Shown in pieces: positions 45,321 through 56,749 of a stretch of 64,000 nt of DNA. Positions within the stretch are counted from its first letter, which is position 1, and each line of letters starts with the position of its first letter. The notes under the pieces are model-generated. The model was not told where the DNA came from. It worked only from the letters and a program-made list of their open reading frames with translations, and did no database searches. The stretch comes from Annona cherimola. Taxonomy: Eukaryota; Streptophyta; Magnoliopsida; Magnoliales; Annonaceae. A program made the translations under genes and the position numbers. The stretch is from assembly GCA_030490835.1 (NCBI GenBank), contig CM059973.1, forward strand, positions 82,847,221-82,911,220, given 5' to 3'.

Positions 45321-45671
45321 GTCCGCCACGTGCGATTGTTTAGAGGTCTAACCTCTCTCTTGGCTTAATCCTTTCCCTAGGCCGCAGCTGTCTTGCTTCA
45401 CTCCCTCTCTCCACCCTTTGTCCTGCCGTATCACTGGCCCACTCAGCTCAAATGGAATATAGCTTTTCACGATAATTGACATGTTGCAATCAACTTGCAA
45501 TTGAACTGTAAGCAAATCTAACAGGAGCATTATTTATAAGTTGAATGTCATGGCTTTCGAAATCAACTAGATTTTTTTTGTCATCAAACACATAAAGATG
45601 CACACAATCGGAGTTTGCTTTTATTGACCCTCTATTCCCACCAGAGTAATCGCAATACTGAGCGGTCCCAA

Positions 45672-47093
45672 TTAATTATTTGGGAATGCTGATCCTAATG
45701 GCCCTGGTACGGAATTCCGTCGTCGATTCTTAATCAGATAATTCACAAATTGTTGAATTTGCTCATTATTCGGCTTCTGATTGCCAAAGATCTCCATCAT
45801 TTCAAGAGCCTTGGACCTGAGTAGCCTGCCCTCTTCCTCCAACATCAACCGCTTCAGGCACTTGGACACTGCATCCGCTTCGAAAGATCCGTCATCCTCA
45901 TTCCTCGGTACTTCCACTCCAATCCTTTTCTCGGCCATGAGAAGCGCGTTCAGTCCCTGGTCTGCGAACATTGGCAACATGACGAGGGGCTTGCCAAATG
46001 CAAGACCTTCCACAGTGGAGCCCCATCCCGCATGCGTCAGGAAGCATCCGATCGACTTGTGAGCCAACAACTTTCTCTGGGGTGCCCAACCCATGTGGAC
46101 CAGACCATGGCCTTTGGTCCTCTCCTCGAAACCCGTTGGAAGCAGATCTGGGTCGCCTCTGTAAGTCCAAAAGAAAGGTAGGAGCGATCGCTCCAGCCCA
46201 AATGCTAACTCATGCGCTTGGTCTCTGTTGAATTGCCACTCACTTCCAAATGCAACATAGACAACGGACTCAGGCTTTTGTCTGTCCAGCCATTCCAGGA
46301 CCGCCGATGGTTCGCCTATCTCGGTGCTGGATTCGGTTAGCGAAGGGGAGAGCAGAATGGGGAAAACGGGTTTCTGAAGCAGCTGGGCGAGGAGCGGAAT
46401 CCACTCCGGTTCGATGTCGATGCAGCTACGCACGGCAGCAACATGACAGCCTTGGGATGCCTTGCCCAGCCGGTGATTTATGGTGATTCCTGTAACCGAA
46501 GCGATGCGGCTCCTAGTCTCGGCGTGTCGGACGGCATCGTTGTATCGCCACGCGATGTTGGTGGGGAATGGTATCCATGAGGGTTGTGCAGTCAACTGCC
46601 TCGGGCTTGGATCTTCACGATTTTCCAACATCGCCGACGGTGGCCCAAAGAAGCAGTGTGCCATTGCATTGAGTATCGAAAACAAGGCTGATGGTATCCC
46701 ATAGTCAGTGGCGACGGCCGGAGCCCAGTAATGAAAAATGTCATAGACGATCCAATCTGGAAGTGGGTTGTTTTGGATGAAGGCGCGCATGGGGCCCTCC
46801 ATTCCATCTTGTAGTTTTACGATTGAAGGAATCTGATGAAAAGGCACGTCGTTTGTGGAGTGGGCATCCTCTGGCAGGCCCTCGATCGCGGGTGCAGTGA
46901 GCTTCACAAAATTTAATCGGGCCTGTAGGTCATGCGGGAGGTTTGGCAGCAGCCTGTCGATGTTGCGAGGCGTTGATAGGAAGGAGATGCGGTGGCCCAT
47001 TTGAGCTAAGCGCTTGGCCAGCTCAAGATAAGGGATCATATGACCAAATGCCAACCAGGGTAACATGACAATGTGAAGCTTCTCGTTCTCCAT
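45672..47093 (-). CDS. UGT91-type UDP-glycosyltransferase, gene 3
   Basis: 473-aa, single exon. His18 (LPWLAFGH), Asp118 (WIVYD), STPRNIDRLL; PSPG box W336-Q379 with HAGWGS, Trp at box position 22 and FADQ end. It has the family's usual length and all landmark residues, so it is likely active. The ATG at 47091-47093 aligns with the starts of genes 1, 2 and 4; an in-frame ATG 50 codons upstream would add a hydrophobic stretch (LLLLFSLLFLACI) not seen in any paralogue, and is rejected. A minus-strand TATAAAA at 47193-47199 lies 100 bp upstream. Compared with gene 4 it has NALLMAEKRIGVEV after the PSPG box and a longer C-terminus (LGSAFPNN). Donor and acceptor are inferred only at family level. 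Confidence 0.93.
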   Translation of the reverse strand: MENEKLHIVMLPWLAFGHMIPYLELAKRLAQMGHRISFLSTPRNIDRLLPNLPHDLQARLNFVKLTAPAIEGLPEDAHSTNDVPFHQIPSIVKLQDGMEGPMRAFIQNNPLPDWIVYDIFHYWAPAVATDYGIPSALFSILNAMAHCFFGPPSAMLENREDPSPRQLTAQPSWIPFPTNIAWRYNDAVRHAETRSRIASVTGITINHRLGKASQGCHVAAVRSCIDIEPEWIPLLAQLLQKPVFPILLSPSLTESSTEIGEPSAVLEWLDRQKPESVVYVAFGSEWQFNRDQAHELAFGLERSLLPFFWTYRGDPDLLPTGFEERTKGHGLVHMGWAPQRKLLAHKSIGCFLTHAGWGSTVEGLAFGKPLVMLPMFADQGLNALLMAEKRIGVEVPRNEDDGSFEADAVSKCLKRLMLEEEGRLLRSKALEMMEIFGNQKPNNEQIQQFVNYLIKNRRRNSVPGPLGSAFPNN

Positions 47094-47192
47094 TGTTGGG
47101 ATCGGTTGAAAGGGAAGTGGAAAATACCGCAGGCTGATGTATATCAACGGGTAGACACTTCTTATCCTCGGCGGGCCAAAGGAAATACCATG

Positions 47193-47199
47193 TTTTATA
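47193..47199 (-). promoter_or_regulatory. TATA box of UGT gene 3
   Basis: Minus-strand GTATAAAACA, 100 bp before the ATG. It lacks the AAGCCTCA neighbour seen at genes 1 and 2, suggesting a different promoter lineage. Confidence 0.5.
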
Positions 47200-47630
47200 C
47201 AAGCTAGAAAAAGGAGAGAAAACAGTAGCAGGAGGTCCAGCAAAATCTACTTAAAATAGTAAATGCTATAAAAATAGACATGGCAAATCTTCACAAGATC
47301 TTCAAAATCAGCTGAGTTGTTTTCATTTTAATCCATGTAACTTTGCATATCTATATTTAGACACATCCCCACCTTCCTCCCCTCACCCACAACGCCACAA
47401 CTTGCACCCCACAAAGTTTTCGTGTTTCATTTTAAACCTTAAAAGAGTTTCATTTACAGCATTTTAGATCTTGACGTTGACAACCATTAATGATAGGGTT
47501 CAAAATACAGTAAATAAAAATTTCGAATGTTTAAAATGGAAATACGAAAATTATTAAACTTACAAGGTCTAATATGGGCTTATCAAACTTACAATGCCTC
47601 AAATTCAAAATATATAATAAAAATAAGAGT

Positions 47631-49443
47631 CAATTTCAAATATACCCATTATATTTAACCTTAATTACAGATATACCAATCAAGTTTCAAAAGTTACAAA
47701 TATATCCACTATATATACTCCAAATAACAGATATACCAATTCTGTCCATGAGCAGTGCTTTGTCCTTTTAAAACACAAAACTACCCCTTACCCTGTTTAA
47801 CTTTATTATCATTCGCCCACTCTACTCTTTTGAACAGGACAACCATAATTGCTATTTGAAGTCGCTAGTTACATTGTGTGGGTTAGCTAGTGCAGCTAGC
47901 TATCTGTTCTTCCTAGCCCAGACACTTGGAGTCGTAGGTCGTATAATAATGTTGACGGATAGATTTAACAACTGTTATCTGATTGTTGTGTTGCCATTCT
48001 TTCATAGCACTAATAGTAATAGGCAATGGGGTGACCTCTCTCCTTCACTCTCTTCTCAACAACAAAGTTCCCTTCTCTCTATGGAGTTCGATTGCAGCCA
48101 ATCATAGAAGCGGATCAAGCATGAGCTAGTGGTGTGCAAATTTCATTCAGCAAGGTAGCTACAATCCTCCCTATCCAAATCATAGGAAAGGTACCCTAGC
48201 CACAAATCTGAAACCTTAGAAAGCTAAAGAAAACTTTGAATTTACTCAAAGATCCGAGACTTCCATAGAGAATCGGATAAGATTTCTACAGTGAATTGAA
48301 ATCTTCTTTGGAGAGATTATTAAAGCCTCTACTCTTTGCACCTTCATAGAGGAAGAGATATTGGATTGGACATATGGAAAGATCTGTTATCTAGGCAACA
48401 ACTATTTAAATTAAAGCAAACTGTAACAGACTGTAATGAATAAAAAAGAGGAATAATCCTGTTAGTCATGACTAAGCAAATGCCCCACTTAGCCCATCTT
48501 AAAAAACTCATTTATAATAATTTTTTTCTTCATGCACTTGTTTATCTAAGTGTATTTATCATGTAAATTAAGTTTTATCATTTTTGAATATGGATATTTT
48601 TTTTTTGAGATTTTTAAATATCTATGTATATTTAAAATATTCTTATCTTTAAAAAACTAAAAAAATATATACACATATCCAAAAATAGTAAAACTTAGTT
48701 CATATGCTAAATACGCTTAGATAAACAACTATATGAAAAAAAAAAGTTACTGCAAATAAATTTTTTGAAGCGAGTTAAGTGGGACATTCGCTTAGTCTGG
48801 GCTAATAGCATCACTTCTTAATAAAAAAAATGACAATTATGGCTAAAAAAATTGTTGCATGATACAAAAGCGATTGGTCTAAGCCTCCCCAAGTAGCTTC
48901 CAACAAAACTCTCATCTTTTCTTGGACATGTATTTTAGGAGGCACGGTGTAAAACACCAATGGAATCCCAAATTACAATGTTGAAAAATGATTCACTGCT
49001 ATTACAAACACCTACTTTTGGTCTTGTCATTCCTTTTCTTTATTTTTTTAGCTTCGGACTTCAATTCTCGATTACAATAAAAAAGCAAAGAAATAAAGAA
49101 CCACAACAATGTTTTTAGCAAATCTGATTGTCAGATTTTAATTCTCAACGATGTTGGATCACTAGATGTATGTAGGATTATTCGATAGTGGTGTGCGGTT
49201 TTCGGCAACGATAACACTAGGCCTGGTGGTATGCGATTTTCAACAACGAGATGTCAGGCACCAATGGTGGGCTTGATCTAAGACATTAATGTCAAGGGAC
49301 ATTTTAGACATTTCATGTGATAACAACCATCCACATTTGACTATGCCTTACTGAACGGGTATGGATGAAATTTGTTGATATTTAATAGGTATATTTGTGA
49401 CTTTTAATAATTAAGGTTAAATGTAAGGGGTATATTTGAAATT
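47631..49443. mobile_element. Possible 1.8-kb element with inverted ends
   Basis: AATTTCAAATATACCC followed by TTTAACCTTAATTA (47631-47700) is repeated in inverted orientation at 49381-49443 (TTAAGGTTAAATGTAAGGGG, TATATTTGAAATT). Such ends are common in Mutator-like non-autonomous elements. No transposase; no convincing flanking duplication. It holds a smaller foldback at 48470-48797. Confidence 0.5.
48470..48797. mobile_element. Foldback element with GACTAAGC ends
   Basis: 328 bp. The outer inverted ends GACTAAGCAAATGCCCCACT and AAGTGGGACATTCGCTTAGTC match well; inner arms TTTATCTAAGTGTATTTA / TAAATACGC-TTAGATAAA resemble F1. No ORF. Confidence 0.65.
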
Positions 49444-49983
49444 AAACCTAAAAATAAAAGTATCTTTTTTATTGAAAAATAAAAATTATCTTTTTTAATA
49501 TTCATCCCATTAAATAAATCAATTTCGTGTTGTTCAAATTTTTGCAAATTCTCACAATAAATTGTGCTAAAAATTAATTTTTTGGTGTTATAAAGAAAAT
49601 TGCAAAAAATCTTTAAAGTATAGAAATAGTTTCAAGATATTTCTCATATCAAATAAATCAATTTAGAGTCTTTCGAATTTTGTAAATTTTCATAATAGAC
49701 TAATAAAATTTATCTTTACTATATTATAAAAGAAAAATACAAAAAATGTCATTAAAACATCAAAATTTTTTATTACTGACCATATTTCTCGTGTCAAAAT
49801 GAATCAATAGTAAAACTTAACTTTCTTCTATTATAAAAGAAAAATATAACAAGACAATCTACAAATAGGAAATGATAGGAAATGACACAACTTAATCCTT
49901 TTAAGCCTTTATAAAAATTTATTTATCTGTTTTGAAGACCAGTTGATCAAAAGATATTAATAATATATTTATTTTTTTATTTA

Positions 49984-50496
49984 GGTTATGTTCGGCTATA
50001 TCAAAAACTTTTCAAAATAATTTTTAATATAAAACTTTTCACTTTCTACAACTACTTTATTTTTTCTTCACATCTTCATATACATCCACTATACTTTTTA
50101 ATCATTTTTATAGAACTATTTATATAGAATTACTTTTTAATTATTTTTTTACATCTTCATATACAAATACTGTATTTTTTAATCATTTTTATAGAACTAT
50201 TTTTTAATTATTTTTCACAACTTTCTATATAATTATCGTACTTTTTAATCATTTTTACAGAACTATCTACATAGTTAACATATCTATTTTAACTTTATTC
50301 TCTTTACTTCTCATTAACTATTATACTTTTTAATTATTTTTATAAAACTACACGTATAATTAACGTATATATTTTAACTTTATTTTTTTTACTCTGCATC
50401 GTTACTCTTATCATCTTACGTCATTTTTTCTCATTTGAAAAATTTTTACACCAAAAAATTTTCATTCAAAAATTTAGTCACTTCCCAAACTCACCC
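49984..50496 (-). mobile_element. Enlarged M1 MITE
   Basis: The M1 ends (TATGTTCGG ... CCCAAACTCACCC) and interior are present, but the element is about 510 bp because the ATACTTTTTAATCATTTTTA block is reiterated several times. Confidence 0.55.
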
Positions 50497-51149
50497 ATAA
50501 TGCTTTATCCAAAATTTAAATGCAATCAATCTATTGTAATGTGACTAATCACCTTGATTAGTAATAACTCATTCATACTTGTATTTATTATTATTTATTT
50601 CCGGCATCATTACATCGTTTTTGCCTAATACTAAATCTTCATACGTCATGCCAATTCGTTAGTAATTAACTTTGCATCGTATTGACTCATTATCGCTAAC
50701 TCATAACATATTGAATTTTCGTTATTGCGTGCGTATGCATTTCAATAGTTTAATTTCGAAGTCTCACCATTAAAAATAAAATAAAATTTTGAAGTCTCAT
50801 CTATAAATATATAAAATCAACTTAGTAAAACAGCTTAGTGCTAAAATATCAACTTTAAAATGGTTTAATTACAAACGCACTGTTGATTCCATTATTGCAT
50901 CTTACTTTAATTCCAAACGCACTGTGAATCACACACAACCAAATTACATTACTGCAACAGGCACGCTGCACCCAAACATACTCCATCACCACCGCATCTG
51001 AAAACACTAATTTTTGTTGATCATGTTGGCCGGTTTCAATTTCAAAGAGTCAATAACCTGTCTCGCGCCCACCTATTTTAGAAAAGAAACTTGGTTGATC
51101 TGCAAACCTGATAAATGCGGGCAAAGGGGGCCTGATTTGTTGGAAATAA
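50497..51149 (-). repeat. 3' flank of UGT gene 4 (duplicated unit)
   Basis: Non-coding 3' flank. From about 50620 to the stop codon it is paralogous to 53985-54470 (TTCATTATTGCGTGCGTATG, AACGCACTGTTGATTCCATT, GGCACGCTGCACCCAAACAT). Its last 230 bp also match the flanks at 24.2, 30.1 and 39.1 kb. Confidence 0.8.
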
Positions 51150-52553
51150 TTACGCTACTGAGACTGCTAAAGAATTCGGCCGTCGATTCTCAATCAGATA
51201 ATTCACAAACTCCTCAATGTGCTGATTGTTCCGTTTCGCGTTCCCAAATATCTTCTTCATTTCCAGAGCGTTGGACCTGATTGTTTCACTCTGCTCCATC
51301 ATCACCAGCTTCAGGCACTTTGAGATCGCATCTCCTTGGAACGATCCGTCCTCCTCCTTCGGCACTTCCACTCCAACCTTCTTCTCGGCCATGCGTTGCG
51401 CGATCAGCGGCTGGTCTGCGAACATTGGCAACATGACGAGCGGCTTGCCAAATGCGAGACCTTCGACGGTGGAGCCCCATCCCGCATGCGTCAAGAAGCA
51501 TCCGATCGACTTGTGCGTCAACAACTTTTCCTGGGGTGCCCAGCCCACGTGGACCAGACCATGGCCTTTGATCCGCTCCTCAAAACCGGTTGGAAGCAGA
51601 TCTGGGTCGCCTCTGTAAGTCCAAAAGAACGGTAGCTCCGATCGCTCCAGCCCAAATGCTAACTCATGCGCTTCGTCTCTGTTGAATTGCCACTCACTTC
51701 CAAACGCAACGTAGACAACCGACTCGGGCTTCTGTTTGTCGAGCCATTCGAGGACCGCCCATGGTTCGTCTGTCTCGGTGCTAATTTCGGGTACCGGAGG
51801 AAAGAGCAGGCCTAGGGGGAAAACCGGTTTCTGGTAAAGTTCAGCGAGGAGCGGAATCCACTCCGGTTCGAAGTCGATGCAGCTACGCACGGCAGCAGCA
51901 TGACAGCCTTGTGACACCTCGCCCAGCCGACGATTCATGCTCACTCCCGTAACGGAAGTGAAGCGGCTTCTATTCTTGGCGTGCCGGACGGCATCTTTGT
52001 ATCGCCACGCGATGTTGGTGGGGAATGGTATCCATGAGGGTTGTGCAGCGAATTGCCGCGGGCTCGGATCATCACGATTTTCAATCAGCGCCGATGGCGG
52101 ACCTAAGAAGCAGTGTGTCATTGCAGTAATTATCGAAAATAAGACTGATGGTATCCCATAGTCAGCGGCGACGGCCGGAGCCCAGTAAAGAAACATGTCA
52201 TAGAGGATCCAATCTGGAAGTGGACTGTTTTGGATGAAGGCGCGCACGGGGTCCTCCATTCCATCTTGCAGTTTCATTATTAAGGGAATCTGATCGAACG
52301 ACACGTCGGTGGTGGACTGAGCATCCTCAGGTAGCCCCTCAATTGTGGGTGGAGTGATCTTCACAAGATGTATCTGGGGCAGCAGATCGGGAGGGGTATT
52401 TGGCAGCAGCCTGTCAATGTTGCGAGGCGTGGATAGGAAGGAGATGCGGTGGCCCATTTGAGCTAATCGCTTGGCCAGCTCAAGATAGGGGATCATGTGA
52501 CCAAATGCCAACCAGGGTAACAGGACAATGTGGAGTTTGATCTCCTTCTCCAT
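51150..52553 (-). CDS. UGT91-type UDP-glycosyltransferase, gene 4
   Basis: 467-aa, single exon, ATG at 52551-52553. His19 (LPWLAFGH), Asp119 (WILYD); PSPG box W338-Q381 with HAGWGS and FADQ. YVAFGSEWQFNRDEAHELAFG before the box is shared nearly word for word with gene 3, and both write STPRNIDRLLPN with one more residue than genes 1 and 2, so genes 3 and 4 are sisters. The 3' part (IRSNALEMKKIFGNAKRNNQHIEEFV) is closer to gene 2, hinting at gene conversion among tail regions. All landmark residues are present; likely active. No clear TATA was found; the leader shares CAGCCTTCC with the pseudogene at 40.9 kb. Confidence 0.94.
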   Translation of the reverse strand: MEKEIKLHIVLLPWLAFGHMIPYLELAKRLAQMGHRISFLSTPRNIDRLLPNTPPDLLPQIHLVKITPPTIEGLPEDAQSTTDVSFDQIPLIMKLQDGMEDPVRAFIQNSPLPDWILYDMFLYWAPAVAADYGIPSVLFSIITAMTHCFLGPPSALIENRDDPSPRQFAAQPSWIPFPTNIAWRYKDAVRHAKNRSRFTSVTGVSMNRRLGEVSQGCHAAAVRSCIDFEPEWIPLLAELYQKPVFPLGLLFPPVPEISTETDEPWAVLEWLDKQKPESVVYVAFGSEWQFNRDEAHELAFGLERSELPFFWTYRGDPDLLPTGFEERIKGHGLVHVGWAPQEKLLTHKSIGCFLTHAGWGSTVEGLAFGKPLVMLPMFADQPLIAQRMAEKKVGVEVPKEEDGSFQGDAISKCLKLVMMEQSETIRSNALEMKKIFGNAKRNNQHIEEFVNYLIENRRPNSLAVSVA

Positions 52554-52690
52554 ATGGCTGTGGAAGGCTGAGAGATGGTGCGATCAAACACCAGAGTGCT
52601 AGAAACATATTAATGATTTCACCAATGATCAGGTTATGCCATCACATCATCGAATAGACCGTGTCTTTGACTTTGCGCGGTTCTCGTTCA

Positions 52691-53001
52691 GTGCACCCCG
52701 GGCGCATATAACTATTTTTCAAAAAAAAAATTTCAAATTTTTTTTATAAACTCGTTAATCTAAGTATATTTAACATGTGCATCAATTTTTACCATTTTTG
52801 GAGATTTTTAGATATTTATTTCAGTTTTTTTAAAATCAGTGGTATTTTTAGTAATTTAAAAAAAACAGAAATAAATATCTAAAAAACTCCAAAATTAGTA
52901 AAAATTTATATGCATATTAAATACACTTACATTAACATTTTTGTAAAATATTTTTCAAAAAAATAAAAATAAATGGGTGAAGTACACCAGGGAGCATTGA
53001 G
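52691..53001. mobile_element. F1 foldback MITE
   Basis: Uninterrupted copy: outer ends GTGCACCCCGGGCGCATATA / inverse of GTACACCAGGGAGCATTGAG, arms CTAAGTATATTTAACATGTG and CATATTAAATACACTTACAT, centre AAAATCAGTGGTATTTTT. It serves as the empty-site reference for the nested copy at 35.0 kb. Confidence 0.75.
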
Positions 53002-53073
53002 CCTCAATGCTCCCGGGTGCATTGAACCAGAACCCGACTTTGTGAGACCTCGATCGTATGCTCCCGGGTGTGC

Positions 53074-53400
53074 ATGCTCCCTGGTGCATACACCTTTTTT
53101 ATTTTATTTTTAAAATTTTTTTTACAATATTGTTAATCTATATGTATTTAATATGTGTATAAATTTTTACCATTTTTTAAGTATTTTAGATATTTATTTT
53201 TTATTTTTGAAAATCAGTGGCATTTTAGGTAATTTTAAATTACTAAAATACCACTGATTTTTAAAAATCCGAAATAAATATTTAAAAATCTTCAAAAATG
53301 GTAAAACTTGATACATACGTTAAATAAACTTAGGTTAACAAGTTCATGAAAAAGTTTTGAAAAAAAAAAAAGTATATGTGCCTGAGAGCATTGAGACTCA
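53074..53400. mobile_element. F1 foldback MITE, adjacent copy
   Basis: Second F1 copy in the same orientation, beginning about 75 bp after the end of the previous one. Same arms (TTTTTACCATTTTTTAAG / CTTCAAAAATGGTAAAA) and AAAATCAGTGGCATTTTA centre; ends rich in TGCTCCCGGG and AGCATTGAG words. Confidence 0.75.
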
Positions 53401-53984
53401 ATGCTGACGGAGCTTTGAAAAAAAAAGAAAATAAGTACATGCGGCGAGGAGAGCATATCCGGACTTTGTGTGAGGCTCCAAGGGCTCCAAGCCCCACACG
53501 CTTTTTCCGAAATCATTGAAAATCAGGTCTCGTGGGCGGCAGCCCGGAGTACTCATCCCGCACGTGACACGTTATTTTACGCGGATGCGCACTGTAGGAT
53601 TGGGTTGAAAGAGTATGCAACGAGACTATGAAATGAAAAAATGTTTTTGTAATTTGCGAATGCGAATGAAAAAAATTTGTATGCTGGTTAAAAATGTATA
53701 AAAAGAAGAAAAAATATACGAAAAATTAAAGAAAATATTTATTAAGAATGAGAAAAGTATTTCTGATAAATATAAAATTTAATGCCATCCTCCGTTCCAT
53801 CTCATCCAGCAGAAGTAGCCTATTGTACAGTATCCACACGTTCTAATCCACATTAATTTCAAGTTAATTTCAAGGGAGAGGAGAGCGGGAGTCGAAGACA
53901 ATAGTTACAATAACTCATCCGCTTCCAACACGCACAACAGCAAGGCCATTAACTGCTTCCGCATTAAGGAGAGCAGAGCCGGTA

Positions 53985-54470
53985 ACTCACGTTTTTGTCT
54001 GATACTAAATATTCATACATCATGCTAATTCGTTAATAATTAGCTTTGCATCATATTGACTCACTAGTTCGCTAACTCATAACATGCTGAATTTTCATTA
54101 TTGCGTGCGTATGCATTTCTATACTTTAATTTTGAAGTCTCACCAATAAAAAATAAAATAAAACTTTGAAGTCTCATCTATAAATGTATAAAATTAACTT
54201 AATAAAATAGTTTAGTACTAAAATATCAATTTTAAAATGGTTTAATTACAAACGCACTGTTGATTCCATTATTGCATCTTACTTTAATTCCAAACGCACT
54301 TTGAATCACACACAACCAAACTACATTACTGCAACAGGCACGCTGCACCCAAACATATTCCAACACAGCATCTGAAAACGCTAATTTTTGTTGATCATGT
54401 TGGCCGGTTTCAATTTCAAAGAGTCAAAAAGAAACTTGGTTGATCTGCAAACCTGATAAATTCGGGTAGT
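53985..54470 (-). repeat. Orphan UGT 3' flank
   Basis: Matches the 3' flank of gene 4 (50620-51110) nearly end to end, including the AAGAAACTTGGTTGATCTGC stretch that should lead into a UGT stop codon, but no UGT sequence follows. The gene it belonged to has been deleted. Confidence 0.82.
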
Positions 54471-55088
54471 AGTCTATATTATCTATATCTTATTTTTAAA
54501 AAGTTTATCCTATCCTACACACTTATAAGGTCGGTTTTTACTATACCCTACCCTACTCGTTACCCATAAGGTCGGTTCCGATTCCGGTTCCAAATCGGTT
54601 CCTACTATAACTAATGATGACACGCGAAAAAAATATTTTTTGTTTTATTTTAAATAATATAAAACAATACTAATTTACGTTTTAGATTTTACAATTTATA
54701 ATTAATTTCATTTTTTTGTTATTTACATCTATTTTCATATTCTTTAAAGCCTCTTTATTCATATTAATAATCACATTAATATTATCATCCGTTCATGTTA
54801 TGATCATCCGTCACTATAAATACAAACCCTATTCAATTTATAAAAAAAATAAATAAGAAAATTAAACCAATAATAATTTATTGATAAATGGAGGATAGAA
54901 ACTATTATATATTTCTCAGTCACATTGCCTCAAACCTGTGCTTAGATTTATCACATCAGTGTAGTGCAGCATCCATTGGAATTTACCTTGTATGAAACAG
55001 TTGACACAACATATAATCAATCTGATCCATCTGTTCTCAAATACTATTTGCTTCATTACTTCATAGAGATAACTCCATTCGAAAAAAA
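54471..55088. other. No gene seen
   Basis: AT-rich, with GGTCGGTTCCGATTCCGG-type reiterated words around 54580-54610 resembling hAT-type repeats; no defined element. Confidence 0.35.
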
Positions 55089-55310
55089 ATGGTGTGGGAG
55101 CCGTGGTCTCCTTTTGAGGTAGAGTGGGAGCTGTTGTCTCCCTTGGGCTGGGTGGAAGCTGTTCTTCCTAATTCTTTAGTGGAGCTGTGTCTCCAGATTT
55201 CTTTGGAGGAGTTATGTATCCCCTTGTTTGTAAGAATATCTCAGAACTACAATGTAATATGTGTTGAGATGTATATAAAATATAAACCATCAAAAAAAAA
55301 AAAAAGTCTA
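55089..55310 (+). mobile_element. Possible retroposon 3' end with poly(A)
   Basis: About 200 bp ending in an A run (55292-55305). The 5' part has reiterated GGGAGCTGTTGTCTCC-like words, and the end ATGTATATAAAATATAAACC before the A run looks like a LINE or SINE tail. No box A/B; no target duplication found. Confidence 0.4.
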
Positions 55311-55751
55311 TCACAAGCCTTTGAGATATTCTGCTTTGCTGTCATCTCTTCTTTCCTCCCTCTTCTTCTATTCCTAGTATATGGATTGCCTCAAAGCCCA
55401 TCAGCATGCATGTTATCAATTATGCATATGTCTAAAGAATTGATTAGAGATAATTTTTAATTATGCAAGATAAACTCTAGCACTTTGTTGTTGCCTAAAC
55501 AATGGTAATTGAAGAAAAATATATTAATATATCACTGATTTCATTGGGATTCGGGTGACCTCAGTAATAAATTATGGACTAATTAATTAAGTGGGATCTA
55601 ACCATAAAAAATAATTAATTGGCAATGATCGATGAGACAATGTCAAAACATCACATCCTGGACAGCGTACCTGGGCTGGGTGATTGGGAAAAGATTTTGT
55701 AAATGATTTCAATAGGTTTCAGATGATCACATCGATCAGTAATAAAATATT

Positions 55752-55903
55752 GGTGGCCTGGATGAAAAGACAAAAATTGCTGACAAGAAACAAGACCGGG
55801 AAATATCACATCATTAATTGTTTATGTGGTGGCCTGGATGAAAAGACAAAAATTGCTGACAACAAACAAGACCGGGAAATATCACATCATTAATTGTTTA
55901 TGT
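55752..55903 (+). repeat. 76-bp tandem duplication
   Basis: Two adjacent copies (55752-55827, 55828-55903) of GGTGGCCTGGATGAAAAGAC..., differing by one G/C change. It forms part of a short open frame, but no gene is recognised. Confidence 0.9.
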
Positions 55904-56749
55904 GGCTCGGTAATACAATCACGTGGGCTGCTTCCGGGAAGCCTTAGCTTTAAATTCTTTAATTTTGAGCACCTGCCATAGCCAGTTGGTAGCTCATGTG
56001 GGCAATCATGCCCAGCCACGCCCCTCTCATCAGTTGTGAGCAGTGGCTCCAACAAAATCAGAAAAAAAAAAAAAATCTTTAATTTTTCTTCGGGCCCCCA
56101 TGTCATTTGATAAGAGCGGGAAAAATTTTACCACTTCTTACTGCACACTTCTTTATATTTTTATATATAAGTTACCTAATTATTCTACTTTTGTATTATT
56201 ACCTCTAATTTTAGTCATTTTCACATCTGTCTATGTAAGTATTATTTCTATTTTATCTTTATTTTCTTTACTTTTAATCCTTATTCTATTATATCACATC
56301 ACTGTAACATTTCTTTAAAAAATTTCTCACATTGTTTACCTGTTACGATTTTTTACAATAGTTTTTTATTGGGATTATAATATTACATCTCATTTTATAT
56401 TACAATGAAGCTTAACAACCTATAAGGGAGATAACAAGCTTGCTAATTTTTTCCATAATTTTAAACGACGTTAAATTGATTTTTCAAGCGAAATGGACAA
56501 TAAACCAGCTTGATGTGGCTTGAGTAAAAGCTTGCTAATTGAACGAAGTTAAAACAAAACTAAATATATGGGCAGCTTCTATGTACCAATTACATAGAAG
56601 TAGTTCCATATAACCCTTTTAATTTTAATTTTTTAATAATTGATGAAAATTTTAATTAGTTTATTATATTTAATATTGATTGTTTATTTTTTTTATTAGA
56701 ATTTGTATACAAAATCACATTTGATATTACAATCAAATACATTCATAGT
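55904..56749. other. No gene seen
   Basis: AT-rich spacer. 56118-56345 shares scattered words with M1 (ACTTCTTACT, TATCTTTATTTTC, TATCACATCA) and may be a heavily decayed copy. Confidence 0.3.

Noticed and set aside
47094..47243. Hydrophobic N-terminal extension of UGT gene 3 as a signal peptide
   Set aside because: Not found in paralogues; a TATA box sits within it; cytosolic UGTs lack signal peptides.
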